From NCBI GenBank assembly GCA_023362775.1, contig JALMGJ010000001.1:68294501-68358500 (forward strand): a stretch of 64,000 bases of DNA, in the 5' to 3' direction. Positions 9,346 through 20,104 of the stretch are shown here, piece after piece (within the stretch, counting starts at the first letter, position 1; every line of letters begins with the position of its first letter). The stretch is from Charina bottae (taxonomy: Eukaryota > Chordata > Lepidosauria > Squamata > Charinaidae). The translations under genes and the position numbers were made by a program. The notes under the pieces are model-generated. The model was not told where the DNA came from and searched no databases. It saw only the letters and a list, made by a program, of their open reading frames with translations.

Positions 9346-11844
9346 ATGACTGAGAACCTTCATAGACATATTGCCATACATTTTGGGGATGAAACCCTGA
9401 AGTTGGTAAGGAAATTCGAGAAGACAGCAAGAAAGGTGGCAGACTATAGAAACCACCTACGTTTTAACCTCAGATGCAGACAACAGAGACTCATCCCGAC
9501 AAGCCTACGCCTGCAATCTACAGTTAAGGGTCACAGAGCAGAGCAGATCCTGCAGCAGGCACAAAGACATCTTCTAAATGAAAGAATAAGGCAAGTCCAC
9601 TTCACCATTGATGCCCTGCAATACAATTTTGAAAACATTCACCAGGAACTCACAGCCACCCTTCCTGACCCAATCCTGGATAGAGTTATTCAGCTTGGCA
9701 ATAAAGTACAGCTGGCCCAGCATCACAAGACAAAGGAGAGGCAAACTAAGAAATTTGACATTCTTCTTTCTCGCAGCAAGCAGAAACAAGGAACTGGAGA
9801 AACCACTGGGAGGAACAACAACAACAGGACCACAGAGGACAAAAAGAACATGTGGGTGAAAAATCTCTCAGACAGAGAACTTACCCAACCAGAGAGAGAT
9901 GTCCTAGCCAAAGGTCTTAATTTTGCCATCACTCCCAAGCAAGTTCCGGTTGTGGAGCTCATTACAGCCACAGAATCTGCCATCCACAACAACCACCTAC
10001 CTTTTGAAGAAGCAGAACAACTCCGGCTTAAAATATCTGCAGCTCTGTCCAGTGCTCAACCTCCTCCCCCCAACCTTACCGTCCAAGAGAGGAGAGCCCT
10101 GACAGCCCTCAGCAAAGATGAAACCATCACCATTTTACCTGCTGACAAAGGAAGATGTACAGTGGTTCTAAACACTGCAGACTACCACAATAAAATTACC
10201 TCACTTTTGGAGGATCACCATACATATGAAAAACTGAAAAGAGACCCCACCAACAATTACAAGAAAAAGGCAATAGACAGTTTGAAACAATTGGAACATG
10301 ATGGCTCCATCGATAGGATTACCTACCACCGTCTGTATCCTGGAGAAGCCATCCCCTGCATCTACGGACTTCCTAAGATCCACAAGGAAGGAACACCCCT
10401 CCGACCCATAGTCAGCAGCATCAATTCGGTAACATACAACATTGCCAAACACCTCTCTACCATACTAGCACCTCTAGTTGGACACTCTGAACACCACATC
10501 CATAATTCGGAAGAATTTGTTTCCAAAGCAAAGATCCTGAAACTGGATACAGATGAAACTATGGTCTCCTTTGATGTGTCCTCCCTTTTCACCAGCATCC
10601 CCACCACTCATGCTCTATCCGCTGTCAGGAAGAGACTAGAAGAGGACAGCACCCTGGAAAGGAGAAGCCATCTCAACCCAAACCAAATCTGCCATCTTCT
10701 GGACCTGTGTCTTAACACCACTTATTTCACATACAGAGGTGACTTTTACAGACAAAAACACGGCTGTGCCATGGGTTCTCCTGTGTCACCCATTGTGGCC
10801 AATTTATACATGGAAGAAGTGGAGAAGAAAGCACTCAACACATTCCAGGGAACGGTGCCCACCCACTGGTTTAGGTATGTGGATGACACCTGGGTCAAAA
10901 TCAAGGCCCAGGAAGTACAGGCCTTCACGGACCATATAAACACTATAGATGCCAACATTAGCTTCACCAGAGAAGACACCAAGGACAACAGACTGGCATT
11001 CCTAGACTGTGAAGTCCTCATTGGGACCGGTGGCAAGCTAGAAATAGGGATCTACAGGAAACCCACACACACAGATCAATATCTGATGTTTGACTCCCAC
11101 CATCCACTGCAGCACAAACTAGGAGTCATCAGGACATTGTCACACAGAGCAGAAACCATCCCCACCTCCATGGATTCCAAAAAGAATGAAAATCAGCACC
11201 TGAGAACAGCCCTGAAGGCCTGTGGATATCCAAATTGGGCCTTCACCAAATCTAAATCTACCAGACCTAAAACAGCGACAGATAGGGCTGAGACTCAGAG
11301 TAAACGAAAGAACCTGGTCATTCCCTACATGGCTGGCGTGTCTGAAAAGATAAAACGGATATTTGGCAAACACCACATACCTGTATATTTCAAACCCACC
11401 AACACACTGAGACAGAGGCTTGTACACCCCAAAGATCAAACTCCAAAACATAAGAAAAGCAATGTAGTTTATGCAATCCAGTGCAGTGAGGAGTGCTCTG
11501 AACTCTACATTGGAGAAACCAAACAACCTATGTACAGGAGGATGGCACAACACAGGAGAAATAACACCACAGGACCAGAGTCAGCAGTTTATCTTCATCT
11601 AAAAGAAAAAGGACACTCATTTGAGGACATTAATGTTCACATTTTAGACAGAGAAGATAGGTGGTTTGAGAGAGGGGTCAAGGAATCCATTTATGCCAAC
11701 TTGGAAAATCCTTCCTTGAATAGAGGTGGGGGCCTCAGGCACAAACTCTCCCCCATCTTCCTCCCCGTGTTGTCTTCTGTGCCTAGGAAGATTAAGACCA
11801 TTTCAGAAGCTCAACAGCAGCATGGTGTTTTTAACGACCATTAA
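9316..11844 (+). CDS. Penelope-like polyprotein: reverse transcriptase + GIY-YIG endonuclease (right copy, intact)
   Basis: An 842-residue frame with no internal stop. The N-terminal ~250 residues are charged and helix-prone with Gln-rich stretches (for example around residues 60-120) and match no enzyme I know. The reverse transcriptase follows: DKGR at 277-280, LPKIHKEGTPLRPI from 352, motif A FDVSSLF with Asp420, motif B GCAMGSPVSP from 483 and motif C YVDD at 521-524, giving the catalytic Asp triad. The C-terminal GIY-YIG nuclease starts at V717-Y719 and has a CX3C pair (C723, C727), YIG at 731-733, RRMAQH with the conserved Arg and His near 741-746, then the Glu of KESIYANL and the Asn of PSLNRGG. 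This order is diagnostic of endonuclease-bearing PLEs (Penelope/Poseidon/Neptune type). The ATG at 9316 lies in the terminal repeat; a GTG-encoded Val at residue 41 is where the left copy's reported frame begins. The stop comes from the (TTAA)n tract. Ala-Asp-type decay is absent, so this copy may be competent. Confidence 0.95.
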   Translation: MIQATDNSTWMTENLHRHIAIHFGDETLKLVRKFEKTARKVADYRNHLRFNLRCRQQRLIPTSLRLQSTVKGHRAEQILQQAQRHLLNERIRQVHFTIDALQYNFENIHQELTATLPDPILDRVIQLGNKVQLAQHHKTKERQTKKFDILLSRSKQKQGTGETTGRNNNNRTTEDKKNMWVKNLSDRELTQPERDVLAKGLNFAITPKQVPVVELITATESAIHNNHLPFEEAEQLRLKISAALSSAQPPPPNLTVQERRALTALSKDETITILPADKGRCTVVLNTADYHNKITSLLEDHHTYEKLKRDPTNNYKKKAIDSLKQLEHDGSIDRITYHRLYPGEAIPCIYGLPKIHKEGTPLRPIVSSINSVTYNIAKHLSTILAPLVGHSEHHIHNSEEFVSKAKILKLDTDETMVSFDVSSLFTSIPTTHALSAVRKRLEEDSTLERRSHLNPNQICHLLDLCLNTTYFTYRGDFYRQKHGCAMGSPVSPIVANLYMEEVEKKALNTFQGTVPTHWFRYVDDTWVKIKAQEVQAFTDHINTIDANISFTREDTKDNRLAFLDCEVLIGTGGKLEIGIYRKPTHTDQYLMFDSHHPLQHKLGVIRTLSHRAETIPTSMDSKKNENQHLRTALKACGYPNWAFTKSKSTRPKTATDRAETQSKRKNLVIPYMAGVSEKIKRIFGKHHIPVYFKPTNTLRQRLVHPKDQTPKHKKSNVVYAIQCSEECSELYIGETKQPMYRRMAQHRRNNTTGPESAVYLHLKEKGHSFEDINVHILDREDRWFERGVKESIYANLENPSLNRGGGLRHKLSPIFLPVLSSVPRKIKTISEAQQQHGVFNDH

Positions 11845-11911
11845 TTAATTAATGAATTAATTAATTAATGATTAATTAATTAATGATTAATTAATTAATT
11901 AATTAATTAAT
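11842..11911. repeat. (TTAA)n tract, right copy
   Basis: Same 70-bp tract as at 6291-6360 in the opposite orientation; it begins with the stop codon TAA of the ORF. Confidence 0.9.
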
Positions 11912-12038
11912 GACCCTCCATTAGATGATAAAAGGACTTAAAAATTACATCTCAATATAACCATGACCTAGCCCCAGGCTTAAGGTCACACAGCTACCTA
12001 GGAACATATTTAGGATTCCCTTACCAACTTTGCTCAGA

Positions 12039-12069
12039 CTGAAGAAGCCCCTTGGATAAGGAGCGAAAC
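12039..12069 (+). ncRNA. Hammerhead-ribozyme-like core (right copy)
   Basis: Same core as at 9253-9283: CTGAAGA, stem II closed by GGAT, then CGAAAC. It lies about 50 bp before the element's right end. Confidence is limited because the NUH cleavage site could not be assigned. Confidence 0.55.
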
Positions 12070-12131
12070 GTTTCCATTAAGAAAATAGAAATCCAGTTGA
12101 CATGATTCAAGCTACAGACAGACATGTACAG

Positions 12132-13204
12132 GTAATTTTGTTTGTTTGTGTTTGTGTATGTGTAATTTTCTTGGAGATAGATTTACCTCTCCCTGTCTGA
12201 AATAATTGAAGGTCACTCTAAGATCCACACTGAGGCAGTATCTTTAGTAAGGCCTATTGAAGGGTTGTAAAATAGTTGCAAGCTTTAGAGTTCCCAAGAA
12301 CTCTTAGCCAGGCATGGTTCAGCCTTAAAGGATTCTCTATTTGCTGTCCAAGGATCACTACTATAAAAGAAATGCCAGAATATCTGCTCAGGTTTTAAAA
12401 GGCACAAATCACAAATCTTTCTCTAGAGGTCAGGCAGCACACAACACTTTCTCTCCTTGTAAGAAGCAGAAATCTTCCTTGGACAAGCTCTGTCCCCTTC
12501 CTGCTCATCAGACATTAAAATACTTGTGAGCAGACAAGAGATTAAAAATGCTTTGACGGCAAGATCCTTTGCTTGGGAAGTCAGCAGAAAAAATGCTGAT
12601 GTAAGTTCAAATTAATCCTGATCAGTTTTGAAATGATATGTAAAAGAGAGATATCTAAAACAAAACTTTAATCCTATTTACCAAATGTACTTTATCTCTC
12701 TTGATTTTGTTACCTCTGAATTGTATAAACAGCCTCTAGCTATTGCAAACTATTAAACTTAGGCTGGAAATTTAGTCTTGCCAAACAGGAAACTCTGTCT
12801 TAGGGTGGTTTCCCACATTTTGCATGTACATGCAGTACAAAAGACTATTATGTGTGAGAGAAGCAAATATCTTGAAATATGGGACACTGATTCAAAAGAT
12901 CTGTACTTACTCCAGGGATCCATGACCAGCCAGGCTTAGCATCTTCAACCCTCCTAAGGTGGTACTTTTAAGTACTCATTTGGAATCAGTGTAGGTAAAT
13001 TGTTATACTTGATTGGGAGGAAGTCCATAAGTAAGGTATGGAGGTAACAGCCATGTGCTGCAGTTCCCCATTACTAAGGGGAGTTTTATTTATATCTCAT
13101 AGGCTTACCCATGTTCACCAACAGGGCTATTTTTCATGAATATATCTATTTTCCTTTTAAAGCAATGTAAGCCAGTAGCTGTATCGCTGCAGTATGTACC
13201 TTCA
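12132..13204. other. No recognisable feature
   Basis: A/T-rich DNA with no gene, array or repeat recognised. Confidence 0.45.
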
Positions 13205-13212
13205 TCATGCTT

Positions 13213-13544
13213 TTAAAAAAAGATAAAGGTTCCCCCTGCACATTTGTGGAGTCGTGTCTGACTCTAGGGGCCGGTGCTCATCTCCATTTGTTAGCCGAAG
13301 AGCCATCGTTGTCCGAAGACGCTTCCACGGTCATGTGGCCGCATGACGCACGTGGAACGCTGTTACCTACCCACCGAAGTGGTACCTATTCATCTACTTG
13401 CATTTGCATGCTTTCGAATTGCTAGGTTGGCAAGAGCTGGGGCGAGTACGGGAGCTCACTCCGTCATGCAGGGCTAGGGATTCGAACCTCCGAACTTGCG
13501 ATCGACAAGCCTGGCATCTTACCCACTGAGCCACCACGCCCCCT
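13213..13544 (-). mobile_element. Sauria-type tRNA-derived SINE
   Basis: Full-length copy in reverse orientation. On the minus strand it starts ggggcgtggtggctcag (A-box region), has the B box GGTTCGAATCC, continues through the family body and ends with a Bov-B-like 'gactctagg..' segment and an (ACCTTT)-type tail (13219-13230 here). TCATGCTT at 13205-13212 and 13547-13554 is the likely duplication. Confidence 0.85.
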
Positions 13545-13589
13545 CCTCATGCTTATACAGCTACAGTTTGCCAGGAAGACACAGAATAG

Positions 13590-13651
13590 AAATCCAGTTG
13601 ACATGATTCAAGCTACAGACAATTCCACCTGGATGACTGAGAACCTTCATA
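13590..13651 (+). mobile_element. 62-bp PLE terminal insertion
   Basis: Only the extreme 3' end of the PLE is present, from 'aaatccagttgac' to 'gaaccttcata', flanked by the perfect 12-bp duplication GACACAGAATAG (13578-13589, 13652-13663). It ends at the long type of terminus seen on one side of every PLE dimer in this window. Confidence 0.88.
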
Positions 13652-13663
13652 GACACAGAATAG

Positions 13664-13800
13664 GGAGTTCCATTGATGGCAACCATTGTTTGAAACAATC
13701 TCCCTAAAGAGGTTTATCCCTTCATCTCCTTTCTGCCTTTCCTTTGCCATTTTTAATTAGGACAGCATCTTCAAATGGCTGTAGTTCTTCAACAAAACTT
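13664..13800. other. No recognisable feature
   Basis: Short unannotated spacer between the PLE stub and a MITE remnant. Confidence 0.4.
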
Positions 13801-13930
13801 TCCCAGTTTAGTGCCTTCCAGATTGTGTTGCACTTCAGCTCCCACAAAAACCACGAGCAGTTTGACCATAGCCCCTGTTGTTTGGGGTTTATAGAAAATG
13901 AAATGCAACATAATCTGGAAGGCTGGCCTA
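13801..13930. repeat. hAT-like MITE
   Basis: 'agtgccttccagattgtgttgcac' near 13810-13835 is mirrored by the complement of 'gcaacataatctggaaggc' at about 13906-13924. This imperfect inverted repeat frames a body with the 'cagctcccacaa' words common to the short MITEs here. Duplication not resolved. Confidence 0.5.
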
Positions 13931-15234
13931 GGATATACTTAGTTTATTGCTGTTTATTTTCTCCTCCTTCGATACCAAAGAACCCAAGGCATCTTATTTT
14001 CAACCTCCTATGTGGTCTCCCCTCATTCCAAATAGCAACCCCAGAGCTCCTGGGCTTCAGCAAGGATGTTGCATCATTTTCCCCAGATCAGATCAAGCTT
14101 AATGACATGGACATAGCTGGAATACTGGTTTGTATTTATGGTTTTTGATGCAAATTTTGGCTGCCACTAGTATAATTGCTGACTGGTATTAACTTGAAAT
14201 TTGTTTAATAATGATATCATTGTTTTACTCTTAATTTCTAGGTCAGTGGGAATGTTATGTCAGGAGAGACCGTGACTCAGGACAGTTTAAACTTTAAAAG
14301 GAAGTTCAATAATTCATAGAAGATAATCCTATAATGGCTAATTGTTTGACAGCTAAACAGCACAAGTGAGCAACCTTTTTTCAGACTTTGGGATGAACTT
14401 TGTTGGTGTACCTTGCCTGGGGTCTATATAGGTCTTCATGATGTTGTAAAGTAGACGGGGCCACATTATTTGGCATGGCATTTTATTGGTCAGCATAAGG
14501 ACAACATACTTTTAAAGGGGTCCAATCCCTTAAACACTCCCAACCACCCCCAAAATGAAAAAAAAATGGATCAGATCTTTGCCCATCTCATCTACGGCCC
14601 TAGGATTCCTTTACCAATGGTTCTGGTAGCACATAATTACAATAATTAGGTCAAAATTTACCATTTTAGACATCCAAAGTCCCCATCAACTTTCTACAGA
14701 AGCCCTTGCTTCAGGAGATTGTTGGTAAGACTTCCTTACTTCAGTAGCTCCCTCCTATTGGCCTGAAAGTAGGCACGACATGGCCACTGTAGCCAATCAG
14801 TATTTGACAAGGAATTCTTTAATGAAGAAGCTTACAGTAGTTTTTAGCTGCTCTTTCCCTCTAATTCTTTTTCATGGAGTATTAAATAGGCAAAATGGGG
14901 CAATTGATTGGGTTTGGGGGTTCTCACAGCATAGCTGACTGGATGGATTTAATTTAATCCAATGCATAACTGGATCTGTTTTGAGCTCAGTTTAACTTCT
15001 TGATGAATAGTTGACTGAATCAGCTGATACTTCTTGATGTTCCCACAGCACAGTGTATTAACATACCCATTTACCCAGTTGGGGGAAACAGACCAAACAG
15101 CCAGAGAGAACTTTAGTATTCCCTTTCCTTTAGTGCCTTTAGCAGAAACCAGACCTAGACTGGATCCCCACGTGATGCCAATCCATAACAGGCATTTTGT
15201 TTTTTGGCATAGTGTGTTGTGAAATTCTTGCCAT
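13931..15234. other. No recognisable feature
   Basis: Non-coding; no gene or clear repeat seen. Confidence 0.4.
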
Positions 15235-15350
15235 TGTGATTGATAAACCATGATTTATGAATTAGGATGTTATGCAAACCCAGACAATTGGAATTCAATA
15301 AACCACATTTAGGCAAACTAAGGATTAGTCATTAGTGTGTTATACAAATG
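15235..15350. repeat. Fragment of unnamed 'aaccatg(g)ttta' repeat family
   Basis: Contains 'gataaaccatgatttatgaattagg' and 'caataaaccacatttaggcaaactaagg', words shared with 17985-18135, 33480-33560, 33735-33775 and 41060-41225. Family unknown to me. Confidence 0.35.
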
Positions 15351-15351
15351 A

Positions 15352-16640
15352 AAAAAAAAAGTCCAAGATGGCGACCGCAAGCGGATGCCATTTGCCGTTC
15401 TAAGGGGTGAAATCTAATTTTACAACTCTTACCCCCAGCCTAACTGGTTGTCGAGGTTTTTGGGGTACATAATCCCCATACCTGATGGGCTGGTGTGTGG
15501 GTGAGCGTAGCCCCCTGGATGCCATGGGATGAGGTATCATCAAAATGCTGATGATACTCAATTATACATCTCCATCCCGGGTGAAGTAAGTGATGCCGTG
15601 ACCACCCTTTCCAGGTGCCTGGGGGCTGTGGGGGCCTGGATGGGAAACAACAGGCTTCAACTGAACCCTGGTAAGATGGAGTGGCTGTGGATTAATGGCT
15701 CCTCGGTATCTAGGAATTTGTCATCTTTAGTTCTGGATGGGGTCGCACTACCCCAGACAGACCCGGTGCGTAACTTGGGGGTCCTCTTGGACTCACGACT
15801 CCTGCTCAAGGAACAGGTGGCAGTCGTGGCCAGGAGGGCCTTTGCTCAACTTTGTGTTGTGCGCCAGTGATGCCTTTTCCTAGACCGAGAGGCCCTTCGA
15901 ACGTCACTCATGCCCTAGTTATCTCCCATATAGACTACTGTAATGCGCTCTACATTGGGCTACCCTTAAAGAATATCCGGAAGCTACAACTGGTCCAGAA
16001 TGCAGCTGCGCAAGCAATCTTAGGTGCACCAAGATCAGCACATATAACACCTCTACTATGCAAGCTGCACTGGGTTCCAGTTTGCTTCCGGGTCCAATTC
16101 AAGGTGTTGGTTATTACCTTTAAAGCTCTACATGGCATGGGGCCAGGCTACCTGAGGGACCGTCTCATCCCTATTACATCGACGTGTCCCACCCGGTCAT
16201 GCAGAGAGGGCATGTTACGGACCCCATCCGTAAAAGAATTCCATCTCGCAGGGTCTCGGAAGCGTGCCTTCTCTGCAGTAGCTCCCGTCCTCTGGAATAT
16301 TCTTCCCCCGGAGGTGAGACAGGCCCCCTCGCTCCTGGACTTCTGGAAAAAACTGAAAACCTGGTTCTGCCATCATGCCTGGAACGGGAGGGGGAATTCC
16401 TGGGGATGGCTAGCACCCTAGAATGGACCAAGAATGGCCCTTACGGTCGAGGACTGACAGAAAACTTTTAGCCATCTAGATTTTATCTCATTTAAATTTT
16501 ATTTTTATTTGTATTTGTATTTTTATATTTTTTGTATTGTGGTCTGCTTTGAATTTTAATTGTGGTTTTATTGTAAACCGCCCAGAGTTCCCCTTTGGGG
16601 GGAGATGGGCGGTGATAGAAATTTAATAAATAAATAAATT
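15352..16640 (+). mobile_element. L2-clade LINE, internally deleted
   Basis: The 5' part (AAGATGGCGACCGCAAGCGG...) matches the start of the L2 copy at 31317, so the 5' UTR is present. It jumps at about 15540 into the C-terminal RT: NADDTQLYIS (15545 region), GNNRLQLNPGKMEWLW, SRLLLKEQVAVVARRAF. After a frame change it reads SHIDYCNALYIGLPLKNIR, LQLVQNAAA, LHWVPVCFRVQFK and NILPPEVRQAPSLLDF (to 16421). The 3' UTR has the hairpin-like 'cgcccagagttcccctt...gagatgggcggtgatag' and a (TAAA)n tail. The endonuclease and RT palm are deleted, and a stop near 15870 separates the two coding pieces, so it cannot move by itself. Confidence 0.85.
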
Positions 16641-17267
16641 ACACACAAATTAAATACACAATTATTTTATATGAAAGAAAGCTTTGTTTGCTTACATGGA
16701 GAGCCATTTTGTGTTTATAAATGGCTTGTGGACTTCTCCAAGGAGTCTGGTCAACCATTGTGGGGACAGAAAGATGGACCAAGTAAGCCTTGGGACTAAT
16801 TGTATTTTTTTATACAATTGCGTGATTGTATATTTTTTAAATTAAAACAAAAAGTACACATGCATGAGATGGAAAAACTACAACTTTTGTGGGTCAGAGG
16901 AATGGAAATGCATATTTGATCCTATGAATAAACTGAGGTCAGATTTTTTTATGAGCCAGGAGCTTAGTCCAAGAACCTCCTTTGAATACAGAGCACCAGA
17001 AGCCTTGAATTAATAAAGAAAAGAGTGACCCCAAAACAGTAAAGAGCTTGAGTCCTACTGATGTCAGCAAGTGTTAAGCATCTAATTTGCTCCCAATGCC
17101 CCTAAAATGCATGACCAAAAATGCATATTCTGCATTTTTCTTTATACATCTGACACCTATAAATACCTTCTTAAAAAAAATCAGCACAATTTTCAGTGAT
17201 TTACTAAATCTGACATATTCTGTTTCAAAGGAATGGCTATGTTCCAAAAAGGCATTGAATTAAACAG
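16641..17267. other. No recognisable feature
   Basis: A/T-rich non-coding sequence. Confidence 0.4.
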
Positions 17268-17431
17268 CTCTCTCTCTCTCTCTCTCTCTCCCTCCCTCCC
17301 TCCCTCTCTCTCTCTCTCTCTCCCTCCCTCCCTCTCTCTCTCTCTCCCTCTCTCTCTCCCTCCCTCCCTCCCTCCCTCCCTCTCCCTCCCTCTCTCTCTC
17401 CCCCTCCCTCCCTCTCCCTCCCTCCCTCCCT

Positions 17432-17464
<33 letters not shown>

Positions 17465-17482
17465 CCTCTCTCTCTCTCTCTC
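17268..17482. repeat. Polypyrimidine (CT/CCCT)n tract
   Basis: About 215 bp of uninterrupted C and T on the plus strand, mixing (TC)n and (CCCT)n blocks. Open frames here are artefacts of the repeat. Confidence 0.95.
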
Positions 17483-17984
17483 AAAACTGATAGAATTTTC
17501 CATCTTTTTTTCTTCTTAAACATCATGTCAATTATCGGAAACAGTTAAGCTAACAGTGAAATCTGTGGCTCAAGCTATTGGCACAAGATTTTCCTTTGTT
17601 GCATGCTAGCCACTGAGAAACAAACACCACAATATAGATTATAGAAAAACAATAAATAAAATAAACCATGGAAACTGCACAATAAGTGTTCTGTTTTTGA
17701 CTAGTTCAGCACTATCACCTAAAAGTATTGGGTAGACATCGGACACTATGAGATGAAAGCGTAAGGAAAAAGCTATATTTCCTACACATAAACATTGATG
17801 CTATATTTCTGAGCACACACTAATAGGGAAGGAGAGTAGGAGAGTTTTAGCAGTCTTTTTCCAGAGAAAGTGAAGCCTTCAGAACAGGGAGCCACATATT
17901 TGAAAGCTCCTTCCAACACTCAAGTCAGGATTTAAAAATTCAGTTCTCCTGGTGGCAATAATTACACATACATAAACACAGTAA
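17483..17984. other. No recognisable feature
   Basis: Non-coding, no repeat identified. Confidence 0.4.
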
Positions 17985-18460
17985 GTGGCTACATTGATGC
18001 ATCACACTAAACTATAATGTGATTTGTTTCTAGTATGGATTTATGGCTTAACACAATAAATGAACGTAGCCAATTGTGGCTTAGTCAACAAACCATGGTT
18101 TAGTGTTACCGTGACTCAATCTGATGTGTAAATCCTATATCACACATACACAAAAACATGCATGCTAGATTCACCCATCACACTGACCCATAATTTGTCT
18201 GAGTTCTACTTGGCAACGTATGGATTGCATCAAGTATGGACATTGAGGGCAGCAAAACAGGTTTGCAGTTATATTTCCCTTTTTTTATCTGAAGCCTTTG
18301 TTTTCTTTTGTTTTCTATTTATTACTCTTTCTCTGTACTTTACATGTGATGGGTACGTATTTATTATGTATGGTTTGTAAGCCATGATTTTGTGTGGCAC
18401 AACTCTGTCAATTGTAGCTTATTCAATACATTATGGTGAAGCAAGCAATGTGTGAACTAG
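17985..18460. repeat. Unnamed inverted-repeat family ('cacactaaaccatggtt')
   Basis: 'catcacactaaactataatg' (about 18000-18020) is mirrored by 'aaaccatggtttagtgttacc' (about 18090-18112), an imperfect inverted repeat. A second related block runs from 'catcacactgacccataat' (18177) to 'acattatggtgaagcaagcaatgtgtgaactagg' (18430-18462). This resembles two degraded MITEs of one family. Confidence 0.4.
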
Positions 18461-19972
18461 GCCACCATGTTTCAGATTAAAAATTATGATTCCTAAGAGT
18501 CACCATACCTCTGGTTGTTCCAAAAAAAATGACAATGTTTATTCATCAGTTGCTGCTTTTAGTCTTGCCTGTGACCAAATACAGTTCTTTGAACTTTTCT
18601 GCCAATCTCTCCATTTACAAACTCTTTGCCTTTCTTTCCTCACCCCATGAAGAAACTTGAAATGGTGTGCCAGCACCATTGCACAGAAGGCATTTCTGCC
18701 GCTGAGAATCAGTGGCTATTTCTTTCCAGCCAGTTGCAGCCACCGTGTCACAGCTGACAGGAGCATCCTTCTTTTCCATATGGGACTTGGTCTCTCTCAT
18801 GCCAATGTACTTGCACATACCTTTAAATATACTTGTTCAATCTGCACAATACATTCTTGCCAAAGTATATTGCATTGTCTATTTGAAAGCTATCCCCTTA
18901 GACTCAGCACAGGGCTGTCTGTCTGGAATACTGAAATCACAAGTATTTTTAATGACATTTAGCATGGGAAGGTGGTTTCTAGGTAGGAAGAACAATGTAT
19001 GACTTGATACCTGGGTGGGGAGGGAAGTAGAGTGTAACAGAGCGTATCTAAAAGTTATTGCCTTTGTGGCAGCCCCCTTCTGCATTCATTAAGAGGTAGA
19101 AATTCAATTGTCAAACCTTTCCCCAGCACAAGAAAGTCTTCATCTGTTTGATCCCTGCCTGGAAAGCATCTTTTAAAGGTCTAAGTTAAAATAAAGGAAC
19201 TTATGCAAACTACCAACATCTTTAACTCGTTTGTTGTCAAACTACATACTCCTTGGACACTTCAACTGTACCTGCTTGCTTCTATCATATATTCAGGCTC
19301 TTTCCTCTTCTCCTCTGCCCTCCCTTTATTGACATTGGAGTATAAGGCCTGCAAAAAAAAAAAAAGTATTATTTTGTTCCAATATGTTTACTGACAGGCC
19401 GCGGAGAGGCCCCAACAAGACATTCAAACGTGTGTAGCAATGCTATCTGATTCCAACCCTAACTGACAGCACACCCTTTCTGTGGGAAAGGCCCAAATCT
19501 ACACAGAGACAAACAAAGCTAGGATAAAGCATACTGGGGTTTGGAAAACACTCTAGGCCAGTATTGTGCGGTTTCTAGGTTTCCCACAGCGACAGAGCAT
19601 CTGGGCAACGTTAACCATGGCATTCTGTAAACACAGGCTAGAGGAGATAATAGTCCATAACATGAGGGAACAAAGCAGCCTGCATAAATTGGTTTCCTCT
19701 GTTTCTGTCGTAATCAGATTGATTGGCCAATTGTAAATGCCTATAGAAGGAAACCCTGGAAGTTGTTTAACACACGTTCACAGAACAAGGATCGAAAGAT
19801 AAGAGACCAGAATAATCTGCAACAGTTTGAAGGCCAACTATAACATTGGAGAGAAATGGAGCATGTGAAATAATATGTTTATTGGATCAGCTAATGTTGA
19901 AAACACTGTAAGCAAGCTTTAGAGCAGCCTAGAAGCCTTTTCTAAGAAGAGATAGGCAGAGCAAATTATTTG
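18461..19972. other. No recognisable feature
   Basis: Non-coding stretch. Short frames at 18.6-19.1 kb show no family signature. A short poly-A run is at about 19353-19365. Confidence 0.4.
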
Positions 19973-20073
19973 CATACAAAAAGAAATATGTCTATGAAGG
20001 TTCTCAGTCATCCAGGTGGAATTGTCTGTAGCTTGAATCATGTCAACTGGATTTCTATTTTCTTAATGGAAAC

Positions 20074-20104
20074 GTTTCGCTCCTTATCCAAGGGGCTTCT
20101 TCAG
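20074..20104 (-). ncRNA. Hammerhead-like core in PLE left arm
   Basis: CTGAAGA, stem II and GAAAC on the minus strand, identical to the full-length copies. Confidence 0.5.

Larger units (their letters stand above)
6046..12118. mobile_element. Penelope-like retroelement, inverted dimer with partial tandem unit
   Basis: From left to right the insertion contains: a minus-strand PLE copy (6046 to about 8797); a plus-strand 5'-truncated unit that begins inside the ORF 3' end and runs through the terminal repeat (8798 to about 9345); and a plus-strand full copy continuing in tandem (about 9346-12118). Both outer ends are element 3' ends and both 5' ends face the centre. The copies look identical by eye across ORF and 3' UTR, including the (TTAA)n tract, so the insertion is recent. 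The left end extends to 'tatgtctatgaagg' while the right stops at 'agctacaga', so the arms end at different points. Partial tandem units (pLTR-like) and inverted arrangements are known hallmarks of PLEs. Confidence 0.93.
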
